Positions 1-9,467 of a stretch of DNA of 64,000 bases are shown piece by piece. The stretch is from positions 178,396 to 242,395 of the forward strand of contig WASS01000007.1 of the NCBI GenBank assembly GCA_009712635.1, given 5' to 3'. The DNA comes from Hungatella sp. Lineage in GTDB: Bacteria; Bacillota; Clostridia; Lachnospirales; Lachnospiraceae. The notes below the pieces were generated by a model that worked only from the letters and a program-made list of their open reading frames with translations, searched no databases and was not told the DNA's origin. Numbering within the stretch: the first letter of the stretch is position 1; each line of letters starts with the position of its first letter. Made by a program: the position numbers and the translations under genes.

Positions 1-89
1 TCATTATAAAAGGTCCACGCCCATCCATGGCTGCCTCCTCCAATATACGCAATTCTTACATCACTGCACATTCCGTCTTTCACTTTCAT
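1..89 (-). CDS. Glycoside hydrolase family 4 protein, N-terminal fragment (runs off window)
   Basis: Only the first 29 codons are inside the window; the gene continues beyond position 1. The start is ATG at 87-89, with GGAGG at 96-100, inside the last codons of the upstream gene. The visible protein begins with about ten polar residues and then IAYIGGGSHGWAW, the NAD-binding Rossmann motif typical of GH4 enzymes, which hydrolyse alpha- or beta-glycosides with NAD+ and Mn2+. The context (sugar ABC transporter, YesMN-type regulators) fits an intracellular glycosidase acting on imported oligosaccharide, for example an alpha-galacturonidase or alpha-glucosidase. The substrate cannot be told from 29 residues. 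Confidence 0.75.
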   Translation of the reverse strand, partial: MKVKDGMCSDVRIAYIGGGSHGWAWTFYN

Positions 90-90
90 A

Positions 91-2169
91 TTAGACCTCC
101 GTAATTTTTTCTTTGGCAGTTTTCTGTTTCATTTTTTCTTTGTCCCCGTGAAATTCCAGATAAGAGGAATCAGGATAGGAATACTCCCCCCGGTAATTGG
201 AAGCGTTGTAAACAGGAAATTGAACCGGATGATACTGCTGATGACATGGATTATTCTCCTGTGTATAAATATAAAGCCATTGATAATCCCATACCACCAG
301 TTCATCCCGCTCATCTCCGGTTAAGTCAATGGCCTCACAGCAAAGAGTGGGATGTCCGTCATCTGGAAACGTAACTGCCCTGATTCCCTGCCCGTTTAAA
401 AGCCCGCCTTTCTCCTGATCTGCATTGGTGAGTATCAGCTCACTTCCATTTCCATCCCAGTTTACTGGTGCCAGTATATTTCCATTCATCTCATTCTGCA
501 TCTCCCAGATCTGGTTCCCATAGCAATCGTAAAGCAGCAAAACTCCTTGGTGTCCCCAGAAATTGGTCACTGCAAACTCCAGACCCTGCCGTTCCGGACA
601 GTAATTGGCTACAGAAATACGCTGGGCATGGCCTATGTAATCCCTGGATACTATTTTCCCGTAAAAATCCCCGATGAAAAAGCCCTGGGTGCCTGATACA
701 CAGGCAAAATAACCATTATCATCTCCAGGTTTCCATTTTCCTGCTACAATTTCATCTGTGTGGTCTTCATCAATGGCATAACTCCAAAGCAGGCTTCCAT
801 CGCTGTCTAGTAAATGATAACCAGCTAACAGCTCATCTTTTCCATCTCCATCTATATCTACCGGAAGCGGACAATGTCCGGTATTTTTAAGACTCTTAAA
901 CTTCCACAACAAATTCAAATCCCCATCCAGCGCATAAAGCCTGCAATACCTGTCTTTGATCAGAATATCTGATGGCTTCTCCATACCTCTGAAATTACAG
1001 ATCCTGATTCCATCGGGATTGATTCGCTCAAATGCATAGGTCTGATAAGGGACTCCAATGATTGTTGAATCATCGTCATCTGACAGGGGGGTTCTCACTG
1101 ATTTTTTTACCGCTCCGGTCTCTCCATCTAAAATCTGTATCTGGAAATCCCAGCCTACAATAACCTCATCCTTTCCATCACCGTCGATATCATATACCTG
1201 AAAGGGCATGTCTGCAGAAACCTTCCCAAGAACTTGTGACTGTTGCGATGGTTCCCCTTTCTGCCATATAATCTCTCCATCCAGATTAATTGCTGTCAGG
1301 CAGCTGATAAAACCATAAGCATCCCGGCTGACCCTCTTTTGCATCTGTGCCAGTACAATGTGCCAGCTCTCATCTCCCGTCAAATGTCCAAACCGAATCT
1401 GCCTGCTGGTTCCGAAGTTTTTCAAATCGATTTTTTTATAAAGTTTCATTTTGGGATGCCGGCTCTGTTCTTTCATCTCCCTGATTCGATGCTGTTCTTT
1501 TTCCTGTTTAATCATATTATATGTATCTTCTGATGCGGTTACATAAAAGCAGTGAAATCTGGAAGGGCAGTCAGCTGTGATTCCAACTTTGCCTCCCCGC
1601 CTGATTCGTTTATCCACAACAGTCATAATTTCTGTACCATCAATATAAAATCCGGCTTTTTCACCATCACAGTCAACAGATAATTCATAGGTATGATCAC
1701 TGTCATGCAAAAACCTGATTTCCTTTAAAATTACAACTTCTTCTTTGTGGCGGTAAGATACTACCGCCCTGTCTTTTTCTTCCAGGGAAAACACCAGAGT
1801 ATCCATACTGTTATTTAAGGAAAATACCAGCCCTGCCATTCCTTTCTGAGACAATCTGCGAAGCTTTACTGATACACAATAATCCTTCCACCACTTCTCC
1901 CCCATTTCCAAAGTAGGAAACATCTTATGAGGATGGTTTTTTTCAATTCTCATGGACTCCATATAATGGACTCCATCAAGCTCAGTGATCAGCCAGGAGG
2001 CTCCCGTTCCGTTATAGGTATAGTTGCAGACCTGATCCAGCCAGTTCCCATGATACCCCTCCTGCTTAACATACTGGTACTCTCCCATGGCAGAGTGATC
2101 CCGGTCATATGGAAACTCTCCAATAGAAAAATCCTTAAACTCTTCTTTACACAAATAAATATCTTTCAA
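91..2169 (-). CDS. LamG-like / FG-GAP repeat protein of a sugar-utilisation operon
   Basis: 692 aa. The N-terminal third (about residues 55-215) looks like a concanavalin/LamG-type beta-sandwich. The rest is a beta-propeller-like region with two clear calcium-binding FG-GAP motifs, DIDGDGKDE at residues 327-335 and 438-446, and weaker repeats further on. Such propellers occur in rhamnogalacturonan lyases (PL11) and related carbohydrate-binding proteins, but the catalytic assignment is not proven here. There is no signal peptide or membrane segment, so it appears cytoplasmic. The start is TTG (2167-2169), with GGAGGG just upstream, and overlaps the regulator's stop codon as TTGA. The downstream GH4 ribosome binding site lies within its 3' end. 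Confidence 0.6.
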   Translation of the reverse strand: MKDIYLCKEEFKDFSIGEFPYDRDHSAMGEYQYVKQEGYHGNWLDQVCNYTYNGTGASWLITELDGVHYMESMRIEKNHPHKMFPTLEMGEKWWKDYCVSVKLRRLSQKGMAGLVFSLNNSMDTLVFSLEEKDRAVVSYRHKEEVVILKEIRFLHDSDHTYELSVDCDGEKAGFYIDGTEIMTVVDKRIRRGGKVGITADCPSRFHCFYVTASEDTYNMIKQEKEQHRIREMKEQSRHPKMKLYKKIDLKNFGTSRQIRFGHLTGDESWHIVLAQMQKRVSRDAYGFISCLTAINLDGEIIWQKGEPSQQSQVLGKVSADMPFQVYDIDGDGKDEVIVGWDFQIQILDGETGAVKKSVRTPLSDDDDSTIIGVPYQTYAFERINPDGIRICNFRGMEKPSDILIKDRYCRLYALDGDLNLLWKFKSLKNTGHCPLPVDIDGDGKDELLAGYHLLDSDGSLLWSYAIDEDHTDEIVAGKWKPGDDNGYFACVSGTQGFFIGDFYGKIVSRDYIGHAQRISVANYCPERQGLEFAVTNFWGHQGVLLLYDCYGNQIWEMQNEMNGNILAPVNWDGNGSELILTNADQEKGGLLNGQGIRAVTFPDDGHPTLCCEAIDLTGDERDELVVWDYQWLYIYTQENNPCHQQYHPVQFPVYNASNYRGEYSYPDSSYLEFHGDKEKMKQKTAKEKITEV

Positions 2170-2897
2170 GACTCCCTCCTCTGCCGATATTCCATTGGGG
2201 TCATACCGGCATATTCTTTAAAAATTCTGGAAAAATGCTGGGTGCTTTTATATCCCAGACGTTCTGCAATCTCATACATTTTTAAATTCGTGGTGAGAAG
2301 TAAGTCAGAAGTTCTTTCCATCTTAAGTTTCTTATCATATTCTCCAAAAGTCATATTCATTTTTTCTTTAAAATACCGGCTTAAGTAAGCGGGATTCATC
2401 TGCATATAATCCGCAACATCAATCAGTGTATAATCCGTGTCAACATGTGACTGCATATACCTTGTCACCTGTTCGATCGAAGACATGGCGGTTTCTATTT
2501 TAAGGTTTCGTCCCTGATTTGTTGATTCCAGCCGTCTGATTGCCAGCTTTACTTTTTCAATTACTTCATTTTTAAGAATCGGTTTGGTAATATAAGCCAT
2601 TACTCCAAGTTCCAGCGCTCTTTTTGCATAGTTAAAATCCTGATAAGCGGTAAAGATAATAAACTGGCAATGATTCAGCAGCGGATTTAATTTTCCAATT
2701 GCCGTAAGCCCATCCATGTAGGGCATGCGGATATCAACCAAAGCAATATCCGGCATACATTCCAATGCTTTTTTGTAGAATTCTTCTCCATCTCTGGCTA
2801 CTGCAGCTACTTCTACGCCTAAAGCGTTCCAGTCAATGGTATTTTTAATTCCGTTTAAAACAATGGTTTCATCATCTGCTATGATCAGTCGGTACAT
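2166..2897 (-). CDS. AraC-type response regulator (YesN family)
   Basis: 243 aa. An N-terminal receiver domain (residues 1-125) has the acidic pair D8-D9, phospho-acceptor D55 in LVDIRMP and conserved K105. A C-terminal AraC helix-turn-helix pair (about 145-243) ends with the family signature IFKEYAGMTPMEYR. It should be phosphorylated by the kinase encoded immediately upstream, whose stop codon directly abuts this start, and then activate the neighbouring transporter and glycosidase genes. This pairing is standard for YesM/YesN systems next to LplABC-type transporters; the exact inducer is unknown. Confidence 0.9.
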   Translation of the reverse strand: MYRLIIADDETIVLNGIKNTIDWNALGVEVAAVARDGEEFYKKALECMPDIALVDIRMPYMDGLTAIGKLNPLLNHCQFIIFTAYQDFNYAKRALELGVMAYITKPILKNEVIEKVKLAIRRLESTNQGRNLKIETAMSSIEQVTRYMQSHVDTDYTLIDVADYMQMNPAYLSRYFKEKMNMTFGEYDKKLKMERTSDLLLTTNLKMYEIAERLGYKSTQHFSRIFKEYAGMTPMEYRQRRES

Positions 2898-4574
2898 TTA
2901 GCTCACCTCGTCCATTGGAATGCCGATTACAACAGTGGTTTCTTTTCCTTCCTGACTTTCAATTCCTATAAAAGCCCGCTCTCTATAACGATTGTGGAGC
3001 CGTGCAGTAATATTCACCAAGGCAAAATATTTGCTCCCATCTCCCTCGTAATTTTTCATTTCACACTGGATATCCTCCAGCAGACCGGCACTCATCCCGC
3101 ATCCATCATCCCAGACTGAAATCTGTAACATTTCATTTTCAATTTCTGCACTCACTCTAATATGGCTGATTGCGTTTTTCCCCTTCAGTCCGTGCACAAT
3201 GGAGTTTTCTACCAGCGGCTGCAGCAAAAGATTAGGGATGGAAAGAAATGCAACCTCTTCCGGAAAATCCACCTGAAACGAAAACACATCTCCAAAACGG
3301 ATTTTTTGAATCTCTGCATAGTATTCCAGCTGCTTTTTATTATCTGCCAGCATGATATCCTGACTTCCATAATTCAATGCAGTCTTATAATAACCTGCGG
3401 TAGACTGAATTAATATTTCCAGATGTTCGTAATCCTTTTGTTCCATCATCCAGATCATATTATTAAATAGATTATATAAAAAATGTGGTTTAATCTGCAT
3501 CTGCAGAAGACGGAACTTAAACTCATTCCTTCTTGTCCGTTCATTGGACAATTCTGTAATCATTTGCCGGAGTTTATCTGCCATGTGATTAAAATGCGCA
3601 AATATTTCCTTGAATAAATCTTTTCTTTCCTCATCTAAGCGGATATTAAAGTTCCCACTTTCAATTTCTTTAAAGCCATCCAGTAAAGTGGTAACCGGAT
3701 AAAACATCTTTTTTTCTGATATTTCTACGATGCAGAAAAAAATAACTACAAAAAATAAAATAATAATCAGCATGGATAAAATGAGAGGCATACTGTTCTT
3801 CATCAATAGATTCTGGGGATAATAGTAATCAAATACCATCTGAGAATAGTCGGAAGCAACAGACAGATGTCTTAAATTATTTGTGTCTTCTGGTATATCA
3901 GAGAGAGGTTCCCCCTTGTAACTTAAATAAATTCCTTCCTCTTTCGTATTTTCCATGGGAATCAGCCGTTCCAGTTCGGAAAGTTCTACAGACATACAAA
4001 GTACACCGCATTTCTTACCGGTATATTTAGAATATACCGGTTTTATTAAGCTGATGTAATGACGGTTTCTGTTCTGAGATACCAGTCTCGGTTCGTTTCC
4101 CTCGTAGTGGATATCCCAGAAACTGTTCTCTTCTGATTGAAAATATGTTTGATATATCTCATTCTCTTCTGTTTTGAGTCCATAGAACACACCTTCATAA
4201 GAGGTGAGAAGGGTGGAATTATTATCCGTATAAAGATCTATTCGGTAAACTCCCGGAATTGTCATAGCATACTGGGTCAGCACTTCTGCACAATTTGCAT
4301 AATCCAGATAATTTTTCACGATTCGGTTGGGTAGAAGCCTTTGAACTGCCGTGGAAATGGTCAGCATGTTGGCCCCGTCTTCAACCTCCTTCATGTAACG
4401 ATTTACGTAATATTCTGTCTGATTTAAAACCCTTGCCCGTTCTGTCTCATCCAGTTTTCTTGCATTATAAGAATAATAAGCCAGATAAACCAGATTCATG
4501 ATAACAGCTGCTGTAAATAATGTTAGAAAAAACCGAATATAAACCGGACGTATCCTCCATCTTATGCTCTTCAT
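2898..4574 (-). CDS. Sensor histidine kinase (YesM family)
   Basis: 558 aa membrane kinase. TM1 lies at residues 15-35, a large extracytoplasmic sensor (Cache-like) follows to about 255, TM2 is at 260-284, then HAMP (about 285-340) and a His_kinase domain with H364 in QIKPHFLYN. The HATPase domain carries the N box (LVENSIVHGLKG) and DDGCGM. The start is ATG at 4572-4574 with GGGGAG upstream. It likely senses extracellular sugar, possibly through the solute-binding protein of the preceding genes, and phosphorylates the AraC-type regulator that follows with no intergenic base. Confidence 0.9.
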   Translation of the reverse strand: MKSIRWRIRPVYIRFFLTLFTAAVIMNLVYLAYYSYNARKLDETERARVLNQTEYYVNRYMKEVEDGANMLTISTAVQRLLPNRIVKNYLDYANCAEVLTQYAMTIPGVYRIDLYTDNNSTLLTSYEGVFYGLKTEENEIYQTYFQSEENSFWDIHYEGNEPRLVSQNRNRHYISLIKPVYSKYTGKKCGVLCMSVELSELERLIPMENTKEEGIYLSYKGEPLSDIPEDTNNLRHLSVASDYSQMVFDYYYPQNLLMKNSMPLILSMLIIILFFVVIFFCIVEISEKKMFYPVTTLLDGFKEIESGNFNIRLDEERKDLFKEIFAHFNHMADKLRQMITELSNERTRRNEFKFRLLQMQIKPHFLYNLFNNMIWMMEQKDYEHLEILIQSTAGYYKTALNYGSQDIMLADNKKQLEYYAEIQKIRFGDVFSFQVDFPEEVAFLSIPNLLLQPLVENSIVHGLKGKNAISHIRVSAEIENEMLQISVWDDGCGMSAGLLEDIQCEMKNYEGDGSKYFALVNITARLHNRYRERAFIGIESQEGKETTVVIGIPMDEVS

Positions 4575-4685
4575 TTTATTCTCCCCGCTATAATCGTTTT
4601 AAAGGAACACCTTTAGATTATTATAACATGTAACCGGCAACTATCAGTTATATCCTTTTTACTTTTTAACGAAAAGAGAGAGAAA

Positions 4686-4712
4686 GGGAGCTGCTATAAA
4701 CGAACAGCTCCC
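4686..4712 (-). terminator. Rho-independent terminator after the solute-binding protein gene
   Basis: Eight-base arms GGGAGCTG and CAGCTCCC flank an 11-base loop. Read on the minus strand they are followed by a pyrimidine-rich run (TTTCTCTCTCTTTT). It sits just after the stop of the solute-binding protein and before the kinase gene, so it would separate high-level transporter expression from the regulators. Confidence 0.75.
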
Positions 4713-4719
4713 TGGGTAT

Positions 4720-6255
4720 TTAATGACCATTTAATTCTTTAAGCATTGTATCCCCATCAACGCTGTTCCAAAAATTCTTATATGTCTTTAATCCCTCATC
4801 TATGGAAGTCGAAGAAAGAACAATCTGAGATACAACCTCCTTCCATGTATTGGTGATGGAAGCGGAAGTCTCATCATATAAAGAAGATATTCCCGATGGA
4901 ATCATCTGCTTGTCCCCTTTTAGTTCCATCGCCATTTCAATCATATCTCTCTGGATTCTCAATACCTTCTGTGTTTTCTCATCCGGCTGGAATTTTAAAG
5001 TGGTAAAATCCTTAATAAAGGAATCTGTCAGATAGTTATACTTAATGGAATATCCGGAGTTAGCTGCCTTATCCGTTGGAACAGCGATCCCATCTTCAAT
5101 GTTATAATGTTTTCCTTCTACCCCTGTATTATAGAAAGCTGCGTGAATTTCAGGATCAGTAACCAAAGCCTCAATGACACGAATCGCAGCTTCCGGATTC
5201 TTGCATTCAGATGATATACACCAGGCGGTCTGAATGGATTCATTTAACCCGCCGCCTTTTCCGTCTGGTCCTTTCAGCATGTAAATCGGCTGTACATCTG
5301 TAGCTTTACCGGCAAGCTCAGACTGAAGAATGTAGTTGGAATAATTCATCACATAGTCAATATCCGCCGCCGCTTTCCCGGTGTAAACATATTCACGCAT
5401 GGTATTGTTCTCTGTTGTTATGAATTCCTGATCCATAACTCCGGTATCATAAAGCTCCTTTAAATAATTCAGAGCTTCTTTCATCTGGGGTTCCTGCATT
5501 CCATCCACATAAACGCCATCCGCATTTTTATAGATCCCTGCATAAGCTCCAAACGAATTCATAAAGAATTGGAAATTGTCAATCCACTTTGGAAAACTGA
5601 AGGGAATAATTCCGGTTCCTTTCAGTTTACCCATTTCTGTAATGAATTCTTCTGTAGTAGGAGTGTTACTCAGTTCAATTCCATATTGTTCCATAATATC
5701 TTTTCTTAAAAACAGTCCTTTTACTCTGGGATAGTAATATGGGATATCATAAACAGCACCATCGATTGCAAGGGCGTTGTAGTAATCCTGATCAATCTCA
5801 GATAACTTGACTGATGATTTGATCAGACTATCCAAAGGCATCACCTGCTCTCTTGCAACATAGTTGGGAAGTCTTGTGGTTGCCTGGGAAATTGCAAATA
5901 TATCCGGAACATCCCCTCCGGCCATCATGGTCTCCAGCTTCTCGTTATAGCTACTGATTGGCGGAATTATCGCTTCCAATTCCACACCGGTATTTTCTTT
6001 CAACATATCAATTACCGATTGCTGAAGTTCCGGGTCTGTGCTCAGGCCAAAGGTATTATCCGGTGAGCAAATGGTTAATTTTACTTTTTCTGAGCTAATT
6101 GCTGCCGTTGTTGCTTCACCGGCTGAAGCTGTGCTTTCTGTTTTTGTCTCACCTCCCTTGTCCACAGTTTCCCTGCTGCCGGTTCCTGACTGACACCCTG
6201 CAGAGCTCAGTGCCACGGCCCCCGCCATGATTAATGCCAAGCCTCTTTTTTTCAT
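4720..6255 (-). CDS. ABC transporter solute-binding lipoprotein (LplA-like)
   Basis: 511 aa. A lipoprotein signal with lipobox SAGC puts the acylated cysteine at residue 21, followed by a Ser/Thr/Glu-rich linker and a family 1 type extracellular sugar-binding domain. Its length and the downstream position after two CUT1 permeases match the LplABC/YtcQ type that imports oligosaccharides in Firmicutes. No ATPase is encoded nearby, so it presumably shares a general MsmX-like ATPase, as is known for this family. Start ATG 6253-6255 has a strong GGAGGAGG site. Confidence 0.92.
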   Translation of the reverse strand: MKKRGLALIMAGAVALSSAGCQSGTGSRETVDKGGETKTESTASAGEATTAAISSEKVKLTICSPDNTFGLSTDPELQQSVIDMLKENTGVELEAIIPPISSYNEKLETMMAGGDVPDIFAISQATTRLPNYVAREQVMPLDSLIKSSVKLSEIDQDYYNALAIDGAVYDIPYYYPRVKGLFLRKDIMEQYGIELSNTPTTEEFITEMGKLKGTGIIPFSFPKWIDNFQFFMNSFGAYAGIYKNADGVYVDGMQEPQMKEALNYLKELYDTGVMDQEFITTENNTMREYVYTGKAAADIDYVMNYSNYILQSELAGKATDVQPIYMLKGPDGKGGGLNESIQTAWCISSECKNPEAAIRVIEALVTDPEIHAAFYNTGVEGKHYNIEDGIAVPTDKAANSGYSIKYNYLTDSFIKDFTTLKFQPDEKTQKVLRIQRDMIEMAMELKGDKQMIPSGISSLYDETSASITNTWKEVVSQIVLSSTSIDEGLKTYKNFWNSVDGDTMLKELNGH

Positions 6256-6292
6256 GTTTCCTCCTCCTTAATTGTTGTGAGAAATTCTCTAT

Positions 6293-7165
6293 CTATTCTT
6301 TCACGCCACCCAACATCAGTCCTGATACAAAATGTTTTTGTACAAACGGATAGATGATCAGCACGGGAAGCATCCCCAATACCATGACTGCCATTTTGGT
6401 ATTATCATATACTGCATTTCCTTCTCCCAGGGACCCATCACTTTGAAATACCAATGCTCTTAACATAACCTGCAGTGTATACCTGGAGCTGTTATTGATA
6501 AACATAACCGCTTCGGTATAACGGTTCCAAAATGATACAAAATAAAACAGCATCACCGCAGATAAAATCGGTACCGCCAGCGGCAGAACGATTTTTATTA
6601 ATATCATGAAATCATTGCATCCGTCAAGCTTTGCAGATTCAATCAGGCTCTCTGGAATGGATGACATATAATTTTTTACAATGATTAAGTTAAATGTAGA
6701 TACTGCAAATGGAAGTATTAATGATAAGCGTGTATCAATTAATCCAAGTGTCTTTATTAATATGTAAAAGGGCATGATTCCTGCATCAAAAACCAGAGTT
6801 ATACTGATGATACGCATAATAATCTTTCTTCCAATGAGTTTCTTTTGCGCCAGTGCAAACCCCATGGGAACAGTAACAGCCATAGCCAGTGCGGTACCGC
6901 TGACTGCCACGAACATGGAATTCCAAAAACCTCTCATATAACCGCTGTTCATAACCCTTGCATAATTTTTCAGTGTAAATGACTTTGGAAGCAGCAGATA
7001 GACGCCTCCCATGACATCCTGGTCCTGTGCAAACGATGTGACCACTACATTCCAGATTGGTATGACTACAATAATACAAACCACCGCTAAAAACAATGCA
7101 TTAAACAGCCTGAAGATCTTTCTTGAATTGGATTCTTTAATTTTTATTCTGCTTTTTGGATTCAC
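6293..7165 (-). CDS. Carbohydrate ABC transporter permease (LplC/YtcP-like)
   Basis: 290 aa with six predicted membrane helices. The cytoplasmic EAA loop is visible as ESAKLDGCNDFMILIKIVLP, the signature of MalG-type permeases. The start is GTG at 7163-7165, preceded by GGAGAGGAG. It forms the membrane channel together with the permease encoded 14 bases upstream and takes substrate from the lipoprotein encoded 37 bases downstream. Confidence 0.93.
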   Translation of the reverse strand: MNPKSRIKIKESNSRKIFRLFNALFLAVVCIIVVIPIWNVVVTSFAQDQDVMGGVYLLLPKSFTLKNYARVMNSGYMRGFWNSMFVAVSGTALAMAVTVPMGFALAQKKLIGRKIIMRIISITLVFDAGIMPFYILIKTLGLIDTRLSLILPFAVSTFNLIIVKNYMSSIPESLIESAKLDGCNDFMILIKIVLPLAVPILSAVMLFYFVSFWNRYTEAVMFINNSSRYTLQVMLRALVFQSDGSLGEGNAVYDNTKMAVMVLGMLPVLIIYPFVQKHFVSGLMLGGVKE

Positions 7166-7179
7166 TTTTTTCTCCTCTC

Positions 7180-8109
7180 CTACAGTACGGATTCTTCCAG
7201 AAAATGTTTCGTAATCCAGTTAGTGCCCATAACCAGCATAAAACTGACTAAGCCTGTAAAAAGGCTGATGGAAGTACCATAGGCAATGTTACCGGACAAA
7301 ATTCCCTCACGGTAGGTATATGTCTGAAGAACATCGCTAACTGAATATACAGATGCATTGTACATAACCATAATCTGTTCAAAAATCAGTAGGACATGAG
7401 ACAGGTTCAGCAGCAGCATGGTAATGATTGTCGTTTTAATAGAAGGAAGTGTAATATAAAAAACCTGCTTCCACTTATTGCATCCGTCAATGGAAGCTGC
7501 TTCATATAACTGAGGATCCACTGTTGATAAGGTTGCCACATAAATTACAGCCCCATATCCCATCTGTCTCCAGATATAAGAGGCAATTAACACAAAGCGG
7601 AACCACTGTGGATTTGCCATAAAATAGATACTGTCTTGTCCCAGCAACTTCAGAATCTGATTCACCAGTCCGCTGGAAGGGGAAAAAAGATTAACAAATA
7701 TGGTTCCCACCACCACCCATGAAAAGAAGTATGGAATGTAGATCATAAATTGGACCGTTCGTTTCATCCTCAGGGAACGAAGTTCATTGATCAGCAAAGC
7801 AATAATAATTGGAAATGGAAAATAGAAAATAATGTTGCATATGCTGATAATCATTGTGTTTTTAAAAGCCGTCCAGAATGCTACGGATTTAAATAAGCGG
7901 ATAAAATTTCTCATTCCCACAAAATCCACTGATTTCTTAAATCCATAATTAGTAAAGGCCAGCCCCAGACCAGCATACGTGCAGTACTTAAAAACTACAA
8001 ACCATAAAAGACCAGGAAGCAGCATCAAAAGCAGATATTTCTGTCGGTGAATGTTTTTTAAGATTCCAGGTGAAGTAAATTTTTTACTGCTTCCCCGCGT
8101 CTTATCCAT
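7180..8109 (-). CDS. Carbohydrate ABC transporter permease (LplB/YteP-like)
   Basis: 309 aa from the preferred start. ATG at 8107-8109 has GGGGG at 8118-8122; a longer reading to 8181 lacks a ribosome binding site. Six membrane helices and the EAA loop YEAASIDGCNKWKQVFYITLP mark it as a MalF-type permease. It is the first gene of the transporter set, followed by the second permease and the binding protein. The AT-rich stretch upstream (8110-8285) must contain the operon promoter, but I see no clear -35/-10 pair at good spacing. Confidence 0.92.
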   Translation of the reverse strand: MDKTRGSSKKFTSPGILKNIHRQKYLLLMLLPGLLWFVVFKYCTYAGLGLAFTNYGFKKSVDFVGMRNFIRLFKSVAFWTAFKNTMIISICNIIFYFPFPIIIALLINELRSLRMKRTVQFMIYIPYFFSWVVVGTIFVNLFSPSSGLVNQILKLLGQDSIYFMANPQWFRFVLIASYIWRQMGYGAVIYVATLSTVDPQLYEAASIDGCNKWKQVFYITLPSIKTTIITMLLLNLSHVLLIFEQIMVMYNASVYSVSDVLQTYTYREGILSGNIAYGTSISLFTGLVSFMLVMGTNWITKHFLEESVL

Positions 8110-8270
8110 AATTAGTTCCCCCTTATGTGTCATTGGTGATGTTATTATTATATTCGCTTGTACATTATATAAAAAGATCACTAATTTTACATTTTGTGCT
8201 TTTTATTTACTTTTTGTTTAATTAGTTTTATATTTACTTATTAAGTGTTTTTTTATTGTTTATTTTGTAT

Positions 8271-8325
8271 TATAAAATAAAAATTAGTACAAACCACACA
8301 CTTTTTATGTGTATAGTTTGTACTA
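8271..8325 (-). terminator. Terminator of the exopolysaccharide operon
   Basis: A perfect 9-bp inverted repeat AGTACAAAC (8286-8294) / GTTTGTACT (8316-8324), with partly paired inner arms, begins five bases after the wecB stop codon. On the minus strand it is followed by AATTTTTATTTTAT. This is a good intrinsic terminator for the nine-gene operon upstream. Confidence 0.8.
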
Positions 8326-8328
8326 TGA

Positions 8329-9426
8329 TTAATTCTTGCCAAGTATAATATCTGCAATTCTTCTGCTTGCTTTCCCATCTCCGTATGGATTTCCCGCACT
8401 GCTCATCCTGGCATATAATTCCCTGTCCTCTAATAAATTCGATACGCAATCGTAGATACGTTCTTCTTCAATTCCAACTAACATCAGCGCCCCGGATTCA
8501 ACTCCTTCCGGACGCTCTGTCGATTTGCGCAGAACAAGAACCGGTTTGCCCAGGCTTGGTGCCTCCTCCTGTATCCCACCACTGTCTGTTAATATAATAG
8601 TTGCTCTTGCCAAAAAATTATGAAAATCAATTACATCTAAGGGTTCTATCAAACGAATCCGTTCCTCTCCTTCAAATACAGAACCGGCAATTTCTCTGAC
8701 AAGCGGGTTTAAGTGAACGGGATAAATAACCTTAACATCTGGATGCGTCTTTGTAATCCGTTTGACAGCACGGAAAATCTGTCTCATCGGCTCACCCAAA
8801 TTTTCCCTCCTGTGTGAAGTCAGTAAAATCAGCCGGCTTCCGGAGGCCCACTTTAAAAGTTCATGACTGTAATCTCCTCTCACTGTAGTTTTTAACGCAT
8901 CAATCCCTGTATTACCTGTAACAAATATAGTGGAAGGCTGCTTGCCCTCATTTTTTAAATTCTCCCTGGCTTTTTCCGTCGGTGCAAAGTGGTAGGTTGC
9001 TATGATACCGATGGCCTGTCTGTTAAATTCCTCTGGAAAAGGGGAATAAATATCATAAGTCCTTAACCCGGCTTCTACATGTCCTACCGGTATCTGCATA
9101 TAAAAGCAGGCAAGTGCACAGGCAAATGCAGTGGAAGTATCCCCATGTACCAATACCACATCGGGTCTTTCTTTTTCCAGTACCACACGAATCTCGTTTA
9201 TGATGCTTACGGTAATATCAAAAAGTGTCTGTTTTTCCTTCATTATGGAAAGATCATAGTCCGGTTTAATAGAGAACGCATCAAGAACCTGCTTTAACAT
9301 GGATTTATGCTGCCCTGTAACACAGACGCAGACATTGGCCTCTTTCCTTCCTCTCAGTTCTATTACCAGAGGGCACATTTTTATGGCCTCCGGTCTTGTT
9401 CCAAATACAAGCATGATATTCTTCAC
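8329..9426 (-). CDS. wecB: UDP-N-acetylglucosamine 2-epimerase (non-hydrolysing)
   Basis: 365 aa. The protein opens with MLVFGTRPEAIKM and contains HVEAGLRT, TSHRRENLGEP, DSGGIQEEAPSLGKPVLVLR and TERPEG, all hallmarks of the WecB/MnaA epimerase that interconverts UDP-GlcNAc and UDP-ManNAc in the cytoplasm. I prefer the GTG start at 9424-9426, which has AAAGGAG at good spacing; a longer reading to 9471 has no such site. As the last gene of the exopolysaccharide operon it suggests that the polymer contains ManNAc. Confidence 0.93.
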   Translation of the reverse strand: MKNIMLVFGTRPEAIKMCPLVIELRGRKEANVCVCVTGQHKSMLKQVLDAFSIKPDYDLSIMKEKQTLFDITVSIINEIRVVLEKERPDVVLVHGDTSTAFACALACFYMQIPVGHVEAGLRTYDIYSPFPEEFNRQAIGIIATYHFAPTEKARENLKNEGKQPSTIFVTGNTGIDALKTTVRGDYSHELLKWASGSRLILLTSHRRENLGEPMRQIFRAVKRITKTHPDVKVIYPVHLNPLVREIAGSVFEGEERIRLIEPLDVIDFHNFLARATIILTDSGGIQEEAPSLGKPVLVLRKSTERPEGVESGALMLVGIEEERIYDCVSNLLEDRELYARMSSAGNPYGDGKASRRIADIILGKN

Positions 9427-9467
9427 TGTAAAAAGCTCCTTTAAGTTATTGAAATGCAACAAACCTG

